Assembly (NCBI GenBank): GCA_900768685.1
Contig: CAAGDX010000019.1
Coordinates: 102,689-166,688 of the forward strand
DNA from: Bacteroidales bacterium
GTDB lineage: Bacteria > Bacteroidota > Bacteroidia > Bacteroidales > Muribaculaceae
Reading direction: 5' to 3'
DNA length: 64,000 bases
Shown here: piece after piece, positions 42,896 to 51,806 of the stretch
Position numbering within the stretch: the first letter of the stretch is position 1
How the letters are laid out: each line of letters begins with the position of its first letter
The notes under the pieces: generated by a model
The model's database searches: none
What the model was told of the DNA's origin: nothing
Seen by the model: the letters and a program-made list of their open reading frames with translations, nothing else
Translations under genes and position numbers: made by a program

Positions 42896-43212
42896 ACATG
42901 TTCCGTTTATTCTGCAAATTTACGAAAAATACTTTAATATCAGTGGCTGTATTAGTAATTAACTTTTATTAACGGTGGTGTAAATAGCTGGTGTTTAGGT
43001 ATTTATGGGCGTAAATTTAATTGTGCGGAGAGAAGGTATTGATTTGGGGTGATTAGTGAAAGTAATTTTGCAGTGTCAAAGTTGAACGGATAGCGTTTAT
43101 CGTTTAGCGGGGAGCGAATATCGTTTATCGTTCAGCGACACACACAAATCTTTAACCACTAACCTTTATCAAATCTTTAACCACCGCCACAGGCGGAAAA
43201 ATTAATCTAATT
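42896..43212. other. Intergenic region with paired direct repeats upstream of capsid genes
   Basis: 317 bases. On the left is the porX promoter (-7 TAAATTTG, minus strand 42922-42915). Towards the capsid genes there are two direct-repeat pairs: TTTATCGTTYAGCG at 43096 and 43124 (period 28) and CAAATCTTTAACCAC at 43145 and 43170 (period 25). AACCTTTAT words recur here and again at 43608-43640 between the first two capsid genes. They look like binding sites; no plain promoter was found. Confidence 0.6.
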
Positions 43213-43596
43213 ATGAATGAAAATTTAGAAACACAGGAATTGCAGGAAATGCAAAGTGAAGAATCAGTTACCGTGTCAGACGTAATGACCGGTGAGCAAG
43301 CTGAGAATCCGGAAAATCTTACTCCGGAAGTGCAAACAGCAAATGTGAAGGATGTCGGCAATGCTCCTGAAGAGGAAATTGCGGAGGAGAACTCGGATAT
43401 GATTGCAGCAGAAATGGAAGCAAAAATTGCGGAAGCGGAGCACAGAGGGTACCTCCGCGGACTGAATGAGCGTGCGGAACGACTGATGCAGCGTCCTGCA
43501 GTAGGCGAAGCAAACAGTGAACAAAAAGCGGAGTATCACACAGACGACGAAGTGATGATTCTGAACAATATCCGCAAAAGTATCTGGGATATATAA
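43213..43596 (+). CDS. Small acidic protein, probable capsid scaffold/assembly factor
   Basis: A 127-residue, very acidic, low-complexity, probably helical protein (long Glu-rich first half, then IAAEMEAKIAEAEHRGYLRGLNE as an amphipathic helix around residues 70-90). It directly precedes the major capsid gene, where phages usually encode a scaffold or capsid-assembly protein of this composition. No enzyme motif. Role is inferred from position and composition. Confidence 0.65.
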   Translation: MNENLETQELQEMQSEESVTVSDVMTGEQAENPENLTPEVQTANVKDVGNAPEEEIAEENSDMIAAEMEAKIAEAEHRGYLRGLNERAERLMQRPAVGEANSEQKAEYHTDDEVMILNNIRKSIWDI

Positions 43597-43665
43597 TTCC
43601 CGTAGAACCTTTATTATTAACCTTTTATAACCTTTATTTTTTAATCTCTAAAAACTTTTATTACT

Positions 43666-44910
43666 ATGGCTGAAACAATGACAGTAAACACAGAAAATGG
43701 TGTAGCAGTGCTCAATGGACCACTCACAACGGCAGTGACGAATCAGAATGTTCCGGGCTTGCTGAAAAACGAGTTGGACAATCGTGTGGTGAAAATTCGT
43801 CCAATGTCCACGCCTATTGACCAAATTTCACGTTGGGGCGGCACACGAAAAGCAGGTAGCATGATTGTGGATTTCTATTCCGTGGATACCAAACCGATAG
43901 AAGCAAAAGTGACGAATTTTGTGCAGGGCTTTGGCGGAGAAAATCCCGTTTCTACGATAACGGTAGATAGCAATATCTTCCAGGCATCGGAAACACTGCT
44001 TTTCCCGGGTGTAGAAGCCACCACTCGCGATGGCAAAAAAGAATCGCTCATCCTTTATGTGACAGCAGCGGAAAACAAGACGCTGAGCGTGATTTCCGTG
44101 AATCATTACAATTCTTCCGCCGGCACAAATATCGTTCCGGAAATCAATGAAGGAGAAAAAATCATCCGTATGGGTAAGGCTGCCACGGAACTTGACGTGC
44201 AGACACCGCAGTTTGAAGCACTCCCGGTGAAATCTCAAAACTATTGCCAGATTTTCAAGGCACAAGTGGAGCAATCCGTGTTCCAGAAACTCGCAGACAA
44301 GGAAGTGGGTTGGACATTTACGGACCAGGAAGAAGTGGCTATAATCGATATGCGACTCGGCATGGAGAAAAATTTCCTTTTCGGCTCCAAAATGCGTTTC
44401 CGCGAACCCGGCAAGCAGGAAGACGTACTCCTCACGGGAGGTATCTGGAATCAGACAAACCACGAGTGGAAATACACCTCCGGCAATTTTGACAATAACG
44501 CTCTTGTGGAAATGTCACGCAATGCTTTTACGGGTAATGCCGGCAGTTCGCGAAAGGTGCTCATTGGCGGTTCCAAGTTTATCGAGGCTCTCCACAAACT
44601 GGAAATAATGCGTACTATCAATTCCGGTGAAGTAAAAACAAAGTGGGGCATAGACTTCACGGAAATCTGCACCAAATTCGGTACTTTCTACGTGGTACTG
44701 AGCGAAATCTTCGACCAGTGCGGACACTCTGAAGATGCCTTTGTCCTGGACCCTGAGTACCTCACAAAGTATTCTCACGTTCCTTTCCGCACAGAGCGTC
44801 TGGACCTCCGCAGTTCCGGTCTCCGCAACACGGAAGCCGTGATTATCACGGAAGCAAGTTGCCTCGTGCTCCGCTATCCTAATTCACACATGAAAATCGT
44901 GGCTCAATAA
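43666..44910 (+). CDS. Phage-like major capsid protein
   Basis: A 414-residue protein resembling DUF5309/SU10-type HK97-fold major capsid proteins. Typical are the N-terminal segment with RPMSTPIDQISRWGG near residues 46-60, ADKEVGWTFTDQEEVAIIDM near 210-228, a hinge rich in Gly/Asn (TGNAGSSRKVLIGGSKF), and the C-terminus LDLRSSGLRNTEAVIITEAS with the conserved final LRYPNSHMKI. No stop or frameshift. It is flanked by a scaffold-like and a connector-like gene. Confidence 0.82.
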   Translation: MAETMTVNTENGVAVLNGPLTTAVTNQNVPGLLKNELDNRVVKIRPMSTPIDQISRWGGTRKAGSMIVDFYSVDTKPIEAKVTNFVQGFGGENPVSTITVDSNIFQASETLLFPGVEATTRDGKKESLILYVTAAENKTLSVISVNHYNSSAGTNIVPEINEGEKIIRMGKAATELDVQTPQFEALPVKSQNYCQIFKAQVEQSVFQKLADKEVGWTFTDQEEVAIIDMRLGMEKNFLFGSKMRFREPGKQEDVLLTGGIWNQTNHEWKYTSGNFDNNALVEMSRNAFTGNAGSSRKVLIGGSKFIEALHKLEIMRTINSGEVKTKWGIDFTEICTKFGTFYVVLSEIFDQCGHSEDAFVLDPEYLTKYSHVPFRTERLDLRSSGLRNTEAVIITEASCLVLRYPNSHMKIVAQ

Positions 44911-44936
44911 TAAGGATTATTAGAATTATTAATGTT

Positions 44937-45485
44937 ATGATTACCTTGTCACAAGACCAAATGCTCGCACAGTGGAAGGCACGCCACTTCCTGGAACCAA
45001 TCCGCACGGATTGCAGCGAGGTACGCACATCCGGTATAGACATAGACTATGTGCTGAAACTGGAGATTCGCGACTGGTACCTCAACCTCCTGGATACCGG
45101 CGATGCAAAAATGCTCCCTATCACGGATTTGGCACTTGAGACAGCCGCCATGAACCGCCCCGACTCCGGGGCGGTGGTGGTTAAGTTGCCTGAAAGATGC
45201 CGCAGAGTGCTCGCCGTGAGGATTAAAGGTTGCGAGCAGGACATTATCCCATATACAGATGTGAACTGCTATGAAGTTTCTCTCCAGAGAAGCGAATATT
45301 CTCGCGGAGGAGCATACGAACCGGTGGCGGTGATGGGCATGGGAAACAACCTTACCGTTTATGCTCACGATGCCGCAGGGAACCCTCCGGAAATAGAGCA
45401 TATATACGCCGTGGTGCTGCCGGAAGACGGCACTTACACCTTCGATGAATCCGCTCTCTCAACAATTCCAACAGTTAAAATTTAA
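44937..45485 (+). CDS. Probable head-tail connector/adaptor protein
   Basis: A 182-residue protein between the capsid and portal genes. N-terminal helical part (DQMLAQWKARHFLEPI) and a beta-rich C-terminal part; no recognised enzyme motif. The length and place match phage head-completion or adaptor proteins, but the assignment rests on context. Confidence 0.55.
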   Translation: MITLSQDQMLAQWKARHFLEPIRTDCSEVRTSGIDIDYVLKLEIRDWYLNLLDTGDAKMLPITDLALETAAMNRPDSGAVVVKLPERCRRVLAVRIKGCEQDIIPYTDVNCYEVSLQRSEYSRGGAYEPVAVMGMGNNLTVYAHDAAGNPPEIEHIYAVVLPEDGTYTFDESALSTIPTVKI

Positions 45486-45499
45486 TTTGCTTTTTCACT

Positions 45500-46912
45500 A
45501 TGATTTTCAAGACAGCACTTAGTGCCTGGCAGGCTTGCAGCGAACTGCGCAGGCGTAGAACAAGATACAAAGATTACACCTACGGTCGCCAATGGGACGA
45601 CATCATCACAGACAGCGAAACAGGGTTGCCCGTGAAGGAAGGCACCGTGGCGGAACGCTCCGGCAGAATACCTATCACAAACAATCTTATCCGCCAACTC
45701 GTGAAAACGGTAGTGGGTAGATACCGAACCGTCCGCCGTGAAAATCAGGGCAAAATGAAGCCCGAAATTCAGCACCTCTACGATGTGAACCGCCTTGACG
45801 AACTGGACTGCCGACTGCTGGAAGAATTTCTCATCTCCGGCTGTGCAATACAGAGAATAACACGCGAATGTCGCCGCGAAGGAACGGTGGAAACATTCGT
45901 GGATAATGTCTGCCCGGCAGATTTCTTCATCAATTCCGTGCGAGACCCTCGCGGCTGGGACATTCAACTCATAGGCATGCTCCACGACATGAGTATGCCG
46001 GAAGTGATTATGAAATATGCCCACGGCGACCGAAACCGTGCCACCGAACTGCGTAAAATCTTCACGGAAGCGGCTCTCTACAGCAGCGGAAACGGCAATA
46101 TAGGCGGAGATACAGGCAAGGCGGACAGCCCGTTTTTCTACTCTCCCACAGGGCGTTGCCGTGTGATAGAAGTATGGACGCTGGAAAGTTGTGAGACACT
46201 CCGATGCCACGATAAAGAACGTGGCACATACTACGAATGTCACGTTTCAAACCTGGAAGACCTGGAAAAGGAAAATACACTCCGTGCAGAAAAAAAACGC
46301 TCCGGAATAAACGTGAAATGGAGCGTAAAAACTCTCTGGAGATGTCGCATTTTCTCGCCAGACGGCAAAGAAATAGACAATTTCGTGTCGCCATATCCAC
46401 ACGGCGAGCACCCCTTTGTGGTGAAACTATACCCGATGATAGATGGTGAAATTCACTCTTTTGTGGAAGACATCATTCCCCAGCAGAGGCACATAAATCG
46501 CCTTATCACGCTCATAGACCACATTATGAGCAGTTCTGCAAAGGGTGCTTTGCTCCTGCCTATAGAGAGCATGGACGAAACACTCGGAATTGAAACCTAC
46601 ATTAAAAACTGGGCAAAATGTGGCGGAGTAATTCCGTATCATTCACTTCCACAGACAGATGCACCGCACCAGGTGGCATCCTCCGGACTTGATGCAGGAG
46701 CCTCAAAACTCCTGGAAGTGCAACTGAAAATGCTCCAAGACGTCTCCGGAGTAAACTCCACCCTTTATGGCGGCGATATCTCCGGCAGCGTAGGAGTGGA
46801 ACGATACGAAAAACAAATCCAAAATGCCACAGTGGCCCTCGCCGACATCTACGACACTTTCACGGACCTCATAAACATGAGAAATGCAAAAGCAATGAGT
46901 GTGGCGAGATAA
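45500..46912 (+). CDS. Phage-like portal protein
   Basis: A 470-residue protein resembling P22/podovirus-type portals. RRRRTRYKDYTYGRQWDD near residues 18-35, ITNNLIRQLVKTVVGRYR near 59-76 and the late helical segment SGLDAGASKLLEVQLKMLQD near 394-413 are portal-like. Portals form the dodecameric ring at the capsid vertex. Here it is the last gene of the cluster, the reverse of the usual portal-before-capsid order. The frame is intact. Confidence 0.78.
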   Translation: MIFKTALSAWQACSELRRRRTRYKDYTYGRQWDDIITDSETGLPVKEGTVAERSGRIPITNNLIRQLVKTVVGRYRTVRRENQGKMKPEIQHLYDVNRLDELDCRLLEEFLISGCAIQRITRECRREGTVETFVDNVCPADFFINSVRDPRGWDIQLIGMLHDMSMPEVIMKYAHGDRNRATELRKIFTEAALYSSGNGNIGGDTGKADSPFFYSPTGRCRVIEVWTLESCETLRCHDKERGTYYECHVSNLEDLEKENTLRAEKKRSGINVKWSVKTLWRCRIFSPDGKEIDNFVSPYPHGEHPFVVKLYPMIDGEIHSFVEDIIPQQRHINRLITLIDHIMSSSAKGALLLPIESMDETLGIETYIKNWAKCGGVIPYHSLPQTDAPHQVASSGLDAGASKLLEVQLKMLQDVSGVNSTLYGGDISGSVGVERYEKQIQNATVALADIYDTFTDLINMRNAKAMSVAR

Positions 46913-46959
46913 ATTGTTCTTTTTATGCAAAAATAAATACTATTGTATTGATTTTTTGG

Positions 46960-46967
46960 TTAATTTT
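46960..46967 (+). promoter_or_regulatory. -7 element of bioB
   Basis: TAATTTTG 24 bases before the bioB start; -33 element not clear. Confidence 0.5.
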
Positions 46968-46990
46968 GCACTCGTAAAAACAAAAAGTAT

Positions 46991-47953
46991 ATGAATTTAC
47001 TTGAGCAAATTAAGGCTCGGACCCTGGAAGGGGAACCTTGCAGCATAAAAGATGCTTTAGAGATAAGCACACAATTTGACATAAATGATATTTGCGACGC
47101 GGCAGACGAGATTAGGCAAAAATGGAGCGGTGACACTATGGACACTTGCTCTATCGTGAATGCTCGTTCCGGTCGTTGCTCGGAAGACTGCAAATGGTGT
47201 GCGCAATCTCGTTTCCACAAAACAGGATGCAAGGAATACGATATTATTCCTCACGATGAGGTGATGAAGGCTGTGGAACTGAACACAAGCAAGGGTGTAC
47301 GCCGTTTTTCTCTCGTTACAAGCGGTAGAAAAGTGGCTCCGGCTGATATCAAACTTTTCTGCAACATTTTCCGTGATGCAGCAAAGGTATCTTCCATCTC
47401 GCTTTGTGCTTCCATGGGTCTGCTCTCTAAGGAAGAACTGCAGCAACTCAAAGATGCAGGCGTAAACCGCTATCACTGCAACCTGGAGACTGCCGCTTCT
47501 TTCTTCCCGAACCTCTGCACCACACACAGCCACGAAGATAAACTCCGCACTATCCGTGCCGCTCGTGAAGTGGGTATGGAAGTATGCTGCGGAGGTATCA
47601 TAGGTATGGGAGAAACTATGGAACAGCGTCTTGAACTTGCGGAAGAGGCTCGTGAAGCCGGTGCTTGCTCCATTCCAATCAATATCCTCAACCCTATCAA
47701 AGGTACTCCGCTGGAAAACGAGGCTCCTATCAGCGAGGAAGATATCATTCTCACAGTGGCGCTTTTCCGACTTGTGGCACCAAAGTGTAATCTCCGCTTT
47801 GCAGGTGGCAGACTCCGCCTGAGCGACAAGGCTACACGCAGAATACTCCGGGGAGGTATGAGCGGAGCACTTGTGGGAGATATGCTCACAACTGTTGGTA
47901 ACAACATCGACCAAGACCGTGACCTCTTCACGGAACTGGGCTTCAAATGGTAA
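46991..47953 (+). CDS. bioB: Biotin synthase
   Basis: A 320-residue radical SAM enzyme inserting sulfur into dethiobiotin. The 4Fe-4S motif CSEDCKWC lies near residues 61-68, with the 2Fe-2S ligands in YHCNLETA and the arginine in NLRFAGGRLRLS near 259-270. No other biotin synthesis gene lies beside it; birA is 6 kb away. It directly follows the capsid cluster and has its own -7 element. Confidence 0.96.
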   Translation: MNLLEQIKARTLEGEPCSIKDALEISTQFDINDICDAADEIRQKWSGDTMDTCSIVNARSGRCSEDCKWCAQSRFHKTGCKEYDIIPHDEVMKAVELNTSKGVRRFSLVTSGRKVAPADIKLFCNIFRDAAKVSSISLCASMGLLSKEELQQLKDAGVNRYHCNLETAASFFPNLCTTHSHEDKLRTIRAAREVGMEVCCGGIIGMGETMEQRLELAEEAREAGACSIPINILNPIKGTPLENEAPISEEDIILTVALFRLVAPKCNLRFAGGRLRLSDKATRRILRGGMSGALVGDMLTTVGNNIDQDRDLFTELGFKW

Positions 47954-48001
47954 TAAAACGAATTTACAAACTTACAAACTAAACATACTACTCTAAAAGA
48001 T

Positions 48002-49105
48002 ATGGCACTGCAATGCGGCATAGTAGGACTTCCAAACGTTGGAAAATCCACTCTTTTTAACTGTCTTTCAAACGCTAAGGCACAATCTGCGAATTTCCCT
48101 TTTTGCACTATAGAACCAAACGTGGGCGTTATCACCGTCCCGGATGAGCGACTTAACAAACTCGTGGATATGTGCCACCCTCGCAGCGTGGTGCCTGCCA
48201 CTGTGGAAATTGTGGATATCGCAGGACTTGTGAAGGGTGCAAGCAAAGGTGAAGGACTGGGAAACAAGTTCCTGGCAAATATCCGTGAAACAGACGCTAT
48301 CCTCCACGTTCTCCGCTGCTTTGACGACGATAATATCACTCACGTTGACGGCTCCGTGGATCCTGTTCGCGACAAGGAAATTATTGACTACGAACTTCAG
48401 TTGAAAGACCTTGAAACTATTGAAAGTCGCATTGCACGCACACAAAAACAGGCTCAAACCGGAGGTGACAAAGTGGCAAAAATGCAGTATGAAGTCCTCA
48501 AGCAGTTTAAAGATGCTCTGGACCAAGGCAAGCCCGCACGTTCCGTGAAATTTGAAACCGTTGACGAGCAGAAATTTGCAAAAGACCTCTTCCTGCTCAC
48601 AAACAAGCCCGTGCTTTACGTTTGCAACGTTGACGATGCCTCCGCCGTGAACGGAAACAAATACGTTGATGCCGTACGTGAAGCAGTAAAAGGCGAAGAC
48701 GCACAGATTCTTATTGTGGCAGCACAGACGGAAAGCGACATTGCAGAACTTGACACTTGGGAAGAACGTCAGGAATTTCTCGCAGAGATAGGTCTCGAAG
48801 AATCCGGTGTAAGTCGCCTTATCAGAGCAGCATACGCACTTTTGGACCTCCAGACGTATTTCACAGCCGGAGAAGACGAAGTCCGTGCCTGGACATTTAT
48901 GCGAGGCTCAAAAGCACCGCAATGTGCCGGAATAATCCACACCGACTTTGAAAAAGGCTTTATCCGTGCAGAAGTCATCAAATACGACGACTACGTAAAC
49001 CTTGGAGGTGAAGCAGGAGTAAAAGAAGCAGGCAAACTCTCCGTAGAAGGCAAAGAATACGTTGTCCAAGACGGTGACATTATGCATTTCCGCTTTAATG
49101 TGTGA
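48002..49105 (+). CDS. ychF: Redox-regulated ATPase YchF
   Basis: A 367-residue Obg-family P-loop protein. G1 is GLPNVGKSTLFN at residues 8-19, the switch DIAGLVKGASKGEGLGNKFL near 71-90, and the C-terminal TGS domain ends with YVVQDGDIMHFRFNV. The NKPVLYVCNVDD segment replaces the GTPase NKxD, consistent with ATP preference. It binds ribosomes and affects stress responses. Confidence 0.97.
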   Translation: MALQCGIVGLPNVGKSTLFNCLSNAKAQSANFPFCTIEPNVGVITVPDERLNKLVDMCHPRSVVPATVEIVDIAGLVKGASKGEGLGNKFLANIRETDAILHVLRCFDDDNITHVDGSVDPVRDKEIIDYELQLKDLETIESRIARTQKQAQTGGDKVAKMQYEVLKQFKDALDQGKPARSVKFETVDEQKFAKDLFLLTNKPVLYVCNVDDASAVNGNKYVDAVREAVKGEDAQILIVAAQTESDIAELDTWEERQEFLAEIGLEESGVSRLIRAAYALLDLQTYFTAGEDEVRAWTFMRGSKAPQCAGIIHTDFEKGFIRAEVIKYDDYVNLGGEAGVKEAGKLSVEGKEYVVQDGDIMHFRFNV

Positions 49106-49117
49106 TTTTCCCAAGCC

Positions 49118-49162
49118 GGGAAGACTGGGAAGCCCGGGAAACCCGGGAAGCCTGAGAATCCC
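49118..49162. repeat. Nine-base tandem repeat, five units
   Basis: gggaagact, gggaagccc, gggaaaccc, gggaagcct, gagaatccc, just after the ychF stop codon. GC-rich, unlike the other 9-base arrays, but with the same period. Confidence 0.75.
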
Positions 49163-49234
49163 ACACCACCGCAGGACTTATAATTTACGCCATTGCCAAT
49201 AAATTAGTGACACTGAAGAAATAAGGGTTTTACA

Positions 49235-49294
49235 CCTCAAATTTTGCAAGCGTTAAAAAGCAGGCTCTAACTGTTGATGCCTCAAATTTTGCAA
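49235..49294. repeat. 15-base direct repeats flanking a dispersed-repeat copy
   Basis: CCTCAAATTTTGCAA occurs at 49235-49249 and 49280-49294. Between them lies AAAAAGCAGGCTCTAA (49255-49270), copy I of the dispersed repeat. It resembles a small insertion with duplicated flanks, or a local tandem duplication. Confidence 0.65.
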
Positions 49295-49357
49295 TCTCTG
49301 CTTGTAACATTATCAAGCAGATTCTTATTATGAAACAAGGTTTTATAAATCAGACTT

Positions 49358-50494
49358 TTATTTGTCGGTGCGAATCCAGTCGGGGCAGACGGTTTCAATA
49401 ATGCTGTATGCTTTATTGACCGCCTCCATACGTGGAAAGACGTGAGTGCTGAACACAAGCAGAATCATATCTGTGGCAGGTACTTTACCTGCATAGATGG
49501 TGAACCCGCCATTGTCACCGGTATGGTAGATGATATCGTGTCTTCCGGGATTCTTTTGAACAAAAAAGCCGTAGCCATAGCCCGTATTGGGCTGGTAACC
49601 GTATTCGGCATCGGCAGGAATTTGCACTTTGGACGTATATGCGTTCGTCAGACTCTGCGGTTTAAGCACCATATTGTGGCGGAGTGCTTGTTCCCATTTG
49701 ATAAATTCATTGATAGAAGTGTAGATTCCGCCGTCAGCCTTAGTGGCGAAAAAAGATTCCTCCCCAAAGTCATATTCACTCCACGAACCGTCTGCCTCGT
49801 TGAACGCATAGCCGTGGGCGGCATTTTCCATCACTCTTCCGTCTTCAAAATACTGTGTGTGCGTCATTCCCGCAGGGTCAAATATGTATTTCTTCATATA
49901 GGTTTCAAAGGGAATGCCCGAAGCCTTTTCCACTATCTGATAGCAAAGTTGGTAGGTGGGATTGATGTATTCGTAATGCCCGTCACCGGGTACGAAATTG
50001 AGGTAAGAAAGAGTCTCCATATATGCTACGGAATTGATGTCCGTGGCATTGAGCACAAATTCCCTATCTGTTCGAGGACGTGCATCAGGAATACCGGAAG
50101 TGTGACTGAGAATATGGTGAAGTGTAATTTCTTTGAAAAATGGAGCCTTAAATTCAGGAAAATACTTGCTCAGCGGGTCATTGAGCGAGAGTTTGCCTTG
50201 CTCTGCAAGTTGCAGAATTGCCACTGCGGCAAACTGCTTGGACACAGACGCAATGCAAAAATTAGTGTTAAGTGTGACCGGCGTTTTGCTGTCGGAATCT
50301 GCCCAACCGAAGCACTCTTCATACACCTTTTTCCCTCCTTTCACGAGCACTACAGCAGCACCCGGCTCATCGGACCGGAATACGGTAGAAAAATGCGCTT
50401 CCAACTGTTCTTTCAGTTCTTTTTCCATATCTTCGGCTTGTACTGCCCCTGTGCCGATAATAGTCATGAGCATTAGTATAAGAATTTGTTTCAT
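49358..50494 (-). CDS. Secreted serine hydrolase, beta-lactamase/class C family
   Basis: A 378-residue protein with a signal peptide when started at the ATG at 50494 (MKQILILMLMTI; cleavage near AVQA); a start at 50524 adds ten unlikely residues. The catalytic SxxK is SVSK in NFCIASVSKQFAAVA near residues 72-75, the YxN motif is in YEYINPTYQLCY near 165, and a GG/HTG-like element lies in YHTGDNGGFTI near 325. Such periplasmic enzymes include D-amino acid peptidases and esterases; substrate not determinable. Confidence 0.88.
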   Translation of the reverse strand: MKQILILMLMTIIGTGAVQAEDMEKELKEQLEAHFSTVFRSDEPGAAVVLVKGGKKVYEECFGWADSDSKTPVTLNTNFCIASVSKQFAAVAILQLAEQGKLSLNDPLSKYFPEFKAPFFKEITLHHILSHTSGIPDARPRTDREFVLNATDINSVAYMETLSYLNFVPGDGHYEYINPTYQLCYQIVEKASGIPFETYMKKYIFDPAGMTHTQYFEDGRVMENAAHGYAFNEADGSWSEYDFGEESFFATKADGGIYTSINEFIKWEQALRHNMVLKPQSLTNAYTSKVQIPADAEYGYQPNTGYGYGFFVQKNPGRHDIIYHTGDNGGFTIYAGKVPATDMILLVFSTHVFPRMEAVNKAYSIIETVCPDWIRTDK

Positions 50495-50525
50495 ATTTAT
50501 TGATGTAAAAACATTATAATTCAAA

Positions 50526-50600
50526 GTTACAAAAAATTTCCAAGTCCGTGAATGATTTTGTCGGTTTTCTTTTGTAACTGAAAGAAATTGCTTATTTTTG
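50526..50600 (+). promoter_or_regulatory. Promoter of the AAA-ATPase-like gene with inverted repeat
   Basis: TTTG (50571-50574), 18 bases, TATTTTTG (50593-50600), 21 bases before the start codon. An inverted repeat GTTACAAAA (50526-50534) / TTTTGTAAC (50570-50578) covers the -33 box, again a palindrome on the promoter of an ATPase gene. Confidence 0.6.
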
Positions 50601-50621
50601 TAGTCTTAAATACATTGAACT

Positions 50622-51773
50622 ATGGAAACAAAGGTGCTTAAACGATTGCCCGTAGGTATTCAGACCTATTCAGAAATTGTAAATCTAAACTGCGTTTATA
50701 TTGATAAGACAGAGTATATTTACAAGATGATAAATCTGAGTAAATACATCTTTCTGAGCCGCCCGAGGCGTTTCGGAAAGTCACTCCTTGTTTCCACTCT
50801 CCAATCTTATTTTGAGGGCAAAAAAGAACTTTTCGAAGGCTTGTTTATAGATTCCGTTGAGAAAGACTGGACGGAATATCCGGTGCTGAGGTTTGATATG
50901 TCATTAGCCAAGCATCAAACCAAAGAAGACTTGCCGAGATACCTTCTTTATATTATTGAAGATAATGAAAAGAAATTCGGATTGACTTCTGATATAGCTG
51001 ACCCCAATTTGCGTCTTACAAACTTAATAACAACGGTTTACAAGCAAACAGGCAAGCAGGTAGTTGTTCTCATTGATGAATATGATGCTCCGCTCCTTGA
51101 CGTGGCTCACGAAAAGGCAAGATTAGATGATTTACGCCAAATTATGCGTAATTTCTATTCGCCTCTGAAGGCTTGCGACCCATATCTAAGATTTGTGTTC
51201 ATAACCGGTATCACAAAATTTTCGCAACTCAGTATTTTCAGCGAACTGAACAACTTGAAGAATATCTCCATGGATCCTGCTTTTGCAGCAGTCTGCGGCA
51301 TAAGTGAGGAGGAGATTCAAACGCAAATGTCGGATTATCTTGACGATTTTGCGGTACATCAGGAGATAACTCGCGAAGAAGCAATGACGGCACTTAAAAA
51401 GCAATATGACGGTTATCATTTTTCTTGGCCGTCACCGGATATGTACAATCCTTTCAGTCTGCTTAACGCGTTTCAAGACAGAATGTTAAAGAGCTATTGG
51501 TTTGAAAGCGGCACTCCTACTTTCCTCATAGAAATGATGAGAAAATTCAATGTAAAGCCGTCTGATATAGAAGAGAAGTGGGTCGTGGAATCAGCTTTTA
51601 ATGTGACTTTAGAGAATATGAATTCCATTTTGCCGGTTCTCTATCAAACCGGCTGTCTGACAATTAAGAATTGTGATAAACGGATTGATCTTTATCGTCT
51701 TGATATCCCAAATCAGGAGGTTTCTTCAGTATTAAAGGAAGTTATATTGCCGAGATTTGTTAGCACAGAATAA
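50622..51773 (+). CDS. AAA-ATPase-like protein, shortened
   Basis: A 383-residue member of the AAA-ATPase_like (PF09820) family: KRLPVGIQTYSEIVNLNCVY near residues 7-26, P-loop-like RPRRFGKSLLVSTLQSYFEG near 47-66, VVLIDEYDAPL near 146-156. Relatives are usually 510-570 residues with a C-terminal PD-(D/E)xK nuclease (DUF1703). This one stops soon after TGCLTIKN...YRLDIPNQEV, the normal joint to that domain, so the nuclease is missing. No continuation was found in the other frames downstream. Confidence 0.85.
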   Translation: METKVLKRLPVGIQTYSEIVNLNCVYIDKTEYIYKMINLSKYIFLSRPRRFGKSLLVSTLQSYFEGKKELFEGLFIDSVEKDWTEYPVLRFDMSLAKHQTKEDLPRYLLYIIEDNEKKFGLTSDIADPNLRLTNLITTVYKQTGKQVVVLIDEYDAPLLDVAHEKARLDDLRQIMRNFYSPLKACDPYLRFVFITGITKFSQLSIFSELNNLKNISMDPAFAAVCGISEEEIQTQMSDYLDDFAVHQEITREEAMTALKKQYDGYHFSWPSPDMYNPFSLLNAFQDRMLKSYWFESGTPTFLIEMMRKFNVKPSDIEEKWVVESAFNVTLENMNSILPVLYQTGCLTIKNCDKRIDLYRLDIPNQEVSSVLKEVILPRFVSTE

Positions 51774-51806
51774 GGAATAAATTGTAGTGCCGTGGTATGC
51801 AAGAAA

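Noticed and set aside
43828..44463. 211-codon minus-strand frame inside the capsid gene
   Set aside because: Shadow of the capsid coding strand; composition rich in His, Cys and Phe as expected of antisense frames.
48443..48454. Apparent dispersed-repeat copy AACAGGCTCAAA inside ychF
   Set aside because: Lies in conserved coding sequence and matches only nine core bases; chance similarity.
49328..49346. Sequence TATGAAACAAGGTTTT near the serine hydrolase end
   Set aside because: Too diverged from the core in its second half to count as a copy.
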